This document shows, one piece after another, positions 32,757 through 33,811 of a DNA stretch of 33,811 nt. The position numbers were made by a program, and so were the translations under genes. The DNA is taken from contig CACKUZ010000006.1 in the NCBI GenBank assembly GCA_902603475.1, positions 1 to 33,811 on the forward strand, in the 5' to 3' direction. The notes under the pieces are model-generated. The model did not search any database. It saw nothing but the letters and a program-made list of their open reading frames with translations, and was not told the DNA's origin. Source of the stretch: an uncultured Pelagibacteraceae bacterium (lineage in GTDB: Bacteria; Pseudomonadota; Alphaproteobacteria; Pelagibacterales; Pelagibacteraceae). The stretch's first letter is position 1, and each line of letters begins with the position of its first letter.

Positions 32757-33106
32757 TATATAATTACTTTTTCTTTAGGAATTAATTCAGACCATATTTT
32801 TTCTAATTCATAAAATTTTCTTTTCTCAGGATTGAAAATGTGAATAATAAGATCTATTCCATCTACAAGTTTCCAATCACTACTTTCTCTTCCTTCAATT
32901 TTACAATTGCTTACACCATTTTTTTTTAAGTATTCATATACTTGCTCTGATAAAGCTTGGATATGTCTTGAAGACGTCCCGCTAGCGATTATCATTTGAT
33001 CCGCTATTGATGATTTTCCATCTAAATCTATTGAAACAATATCTAGGGCTTTATTTGCATCTAAGAGATTGACTACATCTTTGTGAAGAGAAGAGATTTT
33101 ATCCAT
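32756..33106 (-). CDS. rsfS: Ribosome silencing factor RsfS
   Basis: RsfS binds ribosomal protein L14 and blocks subunit joining when nutrients are low. The 116-residue protein shows the family pattern: an N-terminal helix, LDANKALDIVSIDLDGKSSIADQ, MIIASGTSSRHIQALSEQV, and the end of the fold with SDWKLVDGIDLIIHIFNPEKRKFYELEKIW. It lies 17 bases after nadD, the usual order. In many alphaproteobacteria rlmH and an envC-like peptidase gene sit between rsfS and ctpA; here ctpA starts directly at the rsfS stop codon. Confidence 0.95.
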   Translation of the reverse strand: MDKISSLHKDVVNLLDANKALDIVSIDLDGKSSIADQMIIASGTSSRHIQALSEQVYEYLKKNGVSNCKIEGRESSDWKLVDGIDLIIHIFNPEKRKFYELEKIWSELIPKEKVII

Positions 33107-33123
33107 TAATTTTCAAAAGAGTA

Positions 33124-33669
33124 TCAAATTTTTCTCAATTTAGAAGATGAAATATTGACCTTATTAAATTTTATAAATTTTAAGCTTTTCTTACTATACT
33201 TTTTAAAGCTTCTAGAACTTAATGATTTAGCCTTGTATCTGTCTCTATCAAATACTAGAATGAAACAAATAGATGAAATTAAATCAGAATTCTTCCATTT
33301 ATGAAAATTAATCAAACTATCTGCTCCCATTATAAAATAAATATCAGTCTTTTTATTATTTTTTTTTATATACTTTATCAGGTCAATTGTTCTATTTGAT
33401 TTAATTTTATCCTCAAAATATTTAACTTTTATAAATTGATCTTTTTGCGCGACCTTTTTTGCAAAATTTATTCTTTTATCTAAACTTAAATTACTTTTTT
33501 CCTTAAATGGATTTTTTTTGGTTACCGCCCAAATAATTTTATCAATATCGAACCTTTTTTTTGCTTCTTTAGAGATACTTAAATGTCCTTTATGTGCTGG
33601 ATCAAAAGTGCCTCCAAGAATACCAATTTTTTTTTTATTTCCTTGTTTGCCCAGATCCATATATCTCAT
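33124..33669 (-). CDS. nadD: Nicotinate-nucleotide adenylyltransferase, short C-terminus
   Basis: NadD joins nicotinate mononucleotide and ATP to make deamido-NAD. The nucleotidyltransferase signature is [15 protein letters not shown] (residues 16-30, with H26 and H29), followed by [13 protein letters not shown] and the C-terminal ISSSKLRK, equivalent to the family's ISST.iR motif. The protein ends immediately after this motif, at residue 181, whereas NadD usually continues for about 20-30 more residues. The ATG at 33669 lies inside proA in another frame; ATG at 33660 (M4) is an equally good start, since the conserved fold begins near residue 13. No strong ribosome site decides between them. 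Confidence 0.92.
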   Translation of the reverse strand: MRYMDLGKQGNKKKIGILGGTFDPAHKGHLSISKEAKKRFDIDKIIWAVTKKNPFKEKSNLSLDKRINFAKKVAQKDQFIKVKYFEDKIKSNRTIDLIKYIKKNNKKTDIYFIMGADSLINFHKWKNSDLISSICFILVFDRDRYKAKSLSSRSFKKYSKKSLKFIKFNKVNISSSKLRKI

Positions 33670-33811
33670 ATTTATAACTAACTAGCTGGTTTAGTCCAAC
33701 AGGACCTCTTGGTGGAAGTTTATTTGTTGAAATTCCAACCTCACCACCAAAACCAAATTCTCCTCCATCAGCATACTGTGTCGAAGAATTGTGAATAGCG
33801 ATCGAACTTTT
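33635..33811 (-). CDS. proA: Gamma-glutamyl phosphate reductase, C-terminal fragment
   Basis: The reverse strand from the right edge reads [23 protein letters not shown], in short pieces [16 protein letters not shown] and [14 protein letters not shown], then [20 protein letters not shown], and stops at TAA 33637-33635. This matches the end of ProA, the second enzyme of proline synthesis (vNaSTrftDGgeFGlGaEvGIST.Kl.arGPvGl..L...KY...G.G..R). The rest of the gene lies beyond the window. It overlaps the annotated nadD start by 35 bases in a different frame (26 if nadD starts at 33660). The proA-nadD-rsfS order is common in alphaproteobacteria. Confidence 0.93.
   Translation of the reverse strand, partial: KSSIAIHNSSTQYADGGEFGFGGEVGISTNKLPPRGPVGLNQLVSYKYEIYGSGQTRK

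Overview
This window is a gene-packed, AT-rich bacterial chromosome segment that looks like SAR11 (Candidatus Pelagibacter or a close relative). The reasons are the low-GC codon use, intergenic gaps of 0 to 97 bases with many start/stop overlaps, alphaproteobacterial gene orders (trmD-rplS-leuCDB-asd, sdhCDAB, mdh-sucCD-sucAB-lpd, atpHAGDC, proA-nadD-rsfS-ctpA-rppH), and a DMSP demethylase (DmdA) set. No database search was possible, so the taxonomic call rests on gene order and remembered protein families. I see no rRNA, tRNA, CRISPR array, insertion sequence, prophage or stretch over 300 bases without a gene.

Layout. 1-3882: the 3' end of trmD, rplS (ribosomal protein L19 with an unusual acidic repeat tail) and leuC-leuD-leuB. 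3909-8463: a three-gene module for breaking down dimethylsulfoniopropionate (DMSP), in the order dmdC-like, dmdB-like, dmdA. It sits exactly between leuB and asd, which are neighbours in many other alphaproteobacteria. 8483-22891: a long run of central metabolism genes, asd, sdhC-D-A-B, mmsA, mdh, sucC-D, sucA-B and lpd. It covers 2-oxoglutarate to fumarate plus malate to oxaloacetate, with a semialdehyde dehydrogenase inserted. 22950-24302: a TPR-sulfotransferase gene. 24303-26258: priA. 26356-31144: the F1 part of ATP synthase, atpH-A-G-D-C. All of this reads on the plus strand.

At 31133-31144 the direction flips. From there to the end the minus strand carries proA (partial), nadD, rsfS, ctpA and rppH, read in that order, with rppH overlapping atpC tail to tail.

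Together the genes link uptake of reduced sulfur and one-carbon units from DMSP to the TCA cycle, the respiratory chain (complex II) and ATP synthase, as expected of a streamlined marine heterotroph. The observations most worth checking are an SdhD with no histidine at all (the usual heme b ligand is phenylalanine), a PAPS-type sulfotransferase in a lineage thought not to reduce sulfate, the DMSP module placed between leuB and asd, a tiny leader ORF ending in A9 that overlaps the dmdA start, a NadD that stops right after its last active-site motif, and lineage-specific acidic extensions or linkers in L19 and SucB. I did not find a wholly novel multi-gene system; most of the window is recognisable core metabolism.
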